A DNA stretch of 64,000 bases, taken from Parapedobacter sp. SGR-10 (lineage in GTDB: Bacteria > Bacteroidota > Bacteroidia > Sphingobacteriales > Sphingobacteriaceae). The notes under the pieces were generated by a model. That model had not been told where the DNA came from, made no database searches, and saw only the letters and a program-made list of their open reading frames with translations. Made by a program: the position numbers and the translations under genes. The stretch lies in contig NZ_JAAJTJ010000002.1 of NCBI RefSeq assembly GCF_011030405.1, positions 372,001 through 436,000 of the forward strand, written 5' to 3'. This document shows, in pieces, positions 62,180-64,000 of this stretch; the first letter of the stretch is position 1, and each line of letters opens with the position of its first letter.

Positions 62180-63290
62180 ATTTTACCAAACAGAATGTTG
62201 AACATAAAAAAATCTAATCCGATGAAGCTATAAGTAACTGTCCAAAATAAACATAGTAAAACTTTTTCATTGCTTACAAAAAGTAGTGAGAACTTCTATT
62301 ATCAACTTTTAAAAATTAGAAAAAATGACACAGTTACAAATGATTAACAAAACAAAATCTATAGCTCAACAAGATGAAAATGTTTCCGCTGTTTTTATGT
62401 ATGGTTCATTTACAAAAAACGAAGGAGACAAATATTCTGACATCGAATTTTATATCTTCTTAAAAAGTAAAGAAAACTTCTCAGCGGAAAAATGGGTAAA
62501 TCAAATTCATCCCGTGGCTTTATATTTTACAAACGAATACGGAAGCGAAGTGGCTATTTTCGAGAATATGGTAAGAGGTGAATTTCACTTCTTAAAAACA
62601 GAGGAAATTGAAATCATCAAATCCTGGGACGGAATTGTTGCATTTAGCGATTTTGACCAGATGAATCTAATCGACAAAGATGGACTTTTAACGAAAACGC
62701 TTAATCAAATCAAAACGAAATCGCCCGAAAGAATAACAAATGAAAATATTTTGTGGTTAAGTCAATCATTACTGAATGTTGTACTGACAACAAGCAACTT
62801 GATTAAACGAGAAGAATTTGCTCACGCTCATCACAGTTTATCAAATGTGCAGAAATACTTGCTTTGGCTTATAAGAGCAAGAACAAGCAAAACGCAACAT
62901 TGGGAAAGTCCGACTAAAAGTCTCGAAAAGGACATTGACACGATTTGGTATTCAGCGTATAAAAAAGTAACATCAGATTTAAATCCCAAAAACATCGTTT
63001 TGGCTTTTGAGAACTCATTAAATTTATCGGAAAAACTATTTGATGAACTAAATATTGAACCCAAACTGAAAGAAATCCTACACGAAATAAGAAAAAACTA
63101 CCGCTAACAAAGGTTTTGCAAAAGAGCGGGTTAAGTGGTTAATTCAAGGTTAGTGTATTTAATCCGCAAAACCATTTTTTATTTGCTTTTAAAATGTAAA
63201 TTAGCATATAGAAAAAATGGTTTTGCTTACGTGTATGCTAAATTGAAAGTTTGGTCTTTCTAATCCGCTCCTTCGCAAAGCCTCGAAACG
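62171..63290 (+). mobile_element. Cassette 3: lincosamide nucleotidyltransferase unit
   Basis: Begins TTAGCGGTA after the G at 62170; its hairpin opens with TACCGCTAAC (63099-63108), the exact reverse complement of GTTAGCGGTA. Leader of 154 bases, AT-rich, likely with its own promoter. Confidence 0.7.
62325..63107 (+). CDS. lnu: Lincosamide nucleotidyltransferase (Lnu(B)/Lnu(H)-like)
   Basis: 260-residue nucleotidyltransferase. The active-site block FMYGSFTKNEGDKYSDIEF (25-42) has G27-S28, then ten residues, then D39-x-E41, as in Lnu(B), with FHFLKTEEIEII and a helical C-terminal domain. The length equals that I recall for Lnu(H) of Riemerella. Such enzymes adenylylate lincomycin and clindamycin. 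The stop codon TAA (63105-63107) is part of the attC-like arm TACCGCTAAC, so the gene fills its cassette to the edge. Substrate is inferred from family. Confidence 0.85.
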   Translation: MTQLQMINKTKSIAQQDENVSAVFMYGSFTKNEGDKYSDIEFYIFLKSKENFSAEKWVNQIHPVALYFTNEYGSEVAIFENMVRGEFHFLKTEEIEIIKSWDGIVAFSDFDQMNLIDKDGLLTKTLNQIKTKSPERITNENILWLSQSLLNVVLTTSNLIKREEFAHAHHSLSNVQKYLLWLIRARTSKTQHWESPTKSLEKDIDTIWYSAYKKVTSDLNPKNIVLAFENSLNLSEKLFDELNIEPKLKEILHEIRKNYR

Positions 63291-63300
63291 TTATGGGCAA
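63099..63300 (+). repeat. attC-like site 3, longer and divergent
   Basis: Opens TACCGCTAAC, closes GAAACGTTATGGGCAA. Outer arms 63111-63133 and 63261-63283 match at 19 of 23. Inside lies a second perfect 15-bp inverted repeat (63166-63180 with 63212-63226) and TTAGCATA / TATGCTAA. It lacks the TTTGTGC boxes and is about 65 bases longer than sites 1 and 2. Confidence 0.65.
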
Positions 63301-64000
63301 CCTTAGACGACACCCCCACAGACCAACGAACACAGGACAATGAGCGACTTTAAAATATTTAAAAATTGGCTGACACAAGTTTCCTTTCTGACAGAAAAGG
63401 ACTGTTCGCTTTTTGAACCCTTTTTAAAGACAAAACAACTTAAAGCGAAAGACTACTTTTTGACCGAAGGAAAAATTTGTCACGAAATCGGCTTTATCAA
63501 TCAAGGCTGTTTCAGAACTTATTACCTTGCAGACGGAAAGGAAATCAACACGCATTTTGCATTTGAAAATGAATTTGTAACGGACTATGACAGCTTTTTA
63601 CAAAGTAAACCCAGCCGCTACTTCATTCAGGCATTGGAAGACGCTGAAATTGTAACATTCAATTTATCCGCTTTACAAAATGCCTACAACCAATCGCAAA
63701 ATTGGGAACGCTTTGGCAGAATGATAGCCGAACAATCTTACAAGCTGACAACCCAACGTGTTGAGAGCTTTTTGTTTTTAGACGGAGAGCAACGTTACCT
63801 TGACTTACTTGAAAACCAACCTCACATTCTTGACAGAATACCGTTATATCATATTGCTTCCTACTTAGGTCTTGAACGGGAAAGCTTGAGCCGACTACGG
63901 AAAAAAATTGCTTACAAGTAGCGATTGTAACATTTGTCAATTTCTTCTTCATTCACCTTTGAGACTTTTGCAGTGTAAAATTTAATGTTTCACTAAAAAA
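63291..64000 (+). mobile_element. Cassette 4: Crp/Fnr regulator unit, incomplete
   Basis: Begins TTATGGGCAACC after the G at 63290. Its closing hairpin, expected to start with TTGCCCATAAC, is not within the window, so the row continues to the right. Confidence 0.55.
63340..63921 (+). CDS. Crp/Fnr family transcriptional regulator
   Basis: 193 residues: N-terminal cyclic-nucleotide-binding-like domain (LKAKDYFLTEGKICHEIGFINQGCFRTYYLADGKEINTHFAFENEF) and a C-terminal HTH (IPLYHIASYLGLERESLSRLRKKI). The residues that bind cAMP phosphate in true CRP are not evident, so the ligand is unknown. This short form is common in Bacteroidetes. As cargo of cassette 4 it has a 49-base leader after the junction and AT-rich composition like the other cassettes. 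Confidence 0.9.
   Translation: MSDFKIFKNWLTQVSFLTEKDCSLFEPFLKTKQLKAKDYFLTEGKICHEIGFINQGCFRTYYLADGKEINTHFAFENEFVTDYDSFLQSKPSRYFIQALEDAEIVTFNLSALQNAYNQSQNWERFGRMIAEQSYKLTTQRVESFLFLDGEQRYLDLLENQPHILDRIPLYHIASYLGLERESLSRLRKKIAYK

Overview
The window looks like a chromosomal segment of a Sphingobacterium-like member of the Bacteroidetes. The evidence is the Bacteroidetes -7 promoter box TAnnTTTG upstream of many genes, lineage-typical families (Bacteroidetes porin, DUF3127, BtgA/BtgB mobilization proteins, YtxJ of the bacillithiol system, and the order miaB / sigma-54 regulator / lptE / secG), and moderate base composition. I assign the genus by impression only. A mobile, resistance-bearing island occupies the right end.

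Bases 1-52,160 are ordinary chromosome. In order they hold: a truncated Na+/solute symporter, purine nucleoside phosphorylase, a porin, kbl, a serpin lipoprotein, typA, a Rieske protein, a racemase, two peptidases (P1/DmpA-like and M3), three secreted phosphodiester-cleaving enzymes, an RNA methyltransferase/HD pair, a DUF3127 protein with an SSB-like tail, an acyltransferase, an XpaC/TelA-like pair, an Lrp regulator behind a structured leader, and glnS. Next comes a minus-strand run from a LMW phosphatase to rimM and metF, then an M23 peptidase, mutY-ssb, pheS, a TetR regulator, rlmD, an OmpA lipoprotein, the miaB-secG operon, an ABC ATPase, an esterase, alanine dehydrogenase, a CapD-like epimerase, a TPR protein, ribH, a 42-residue lipoprotein and ytxJ. 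Several families of palindromic intergenic repeats are scattered through this part.

A tRNA-Glu(UUC) gene at 52,279-52,350 marks the junction. From there to about 58.3 kb lies a GC-richer mobilizable element: tyrosine integrase, Rpn-type PD-(D/E)XK nuclease, btgB, btgA, a winged-helix gene, an excisionase-like HTH gene and candidate oriT sequences. No conjugation apparatus is visible, and the far end of the element is not in the window.

From 58.3 kb to the window end there is a compact integron-like system. A minus-strand XerC/D-like recombinase (not IntI) is divergent from a row of AT-rich, same-strand, single-gene units: tet(X), a secreted Ntn amidase, an Lnu-type lincosamide nucleotidyltransferase and a Crp/Fnr regulator. 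Each complete unit begins with GTTA plus a unit-specific tag and ends with the exact reverse complement of its own tag, followed by a long imperfect hairpin closing at the next GTTA. This is the boundary logic of integron attC cassettes. A Bacteroidetes promoter sits just before the first junction, in the position of an integron Pc. xerD next to tet(X) is known; reading it as the integrase of a cassette array with attC-like sites is my inference from the sequence and is the most interesting feature here.
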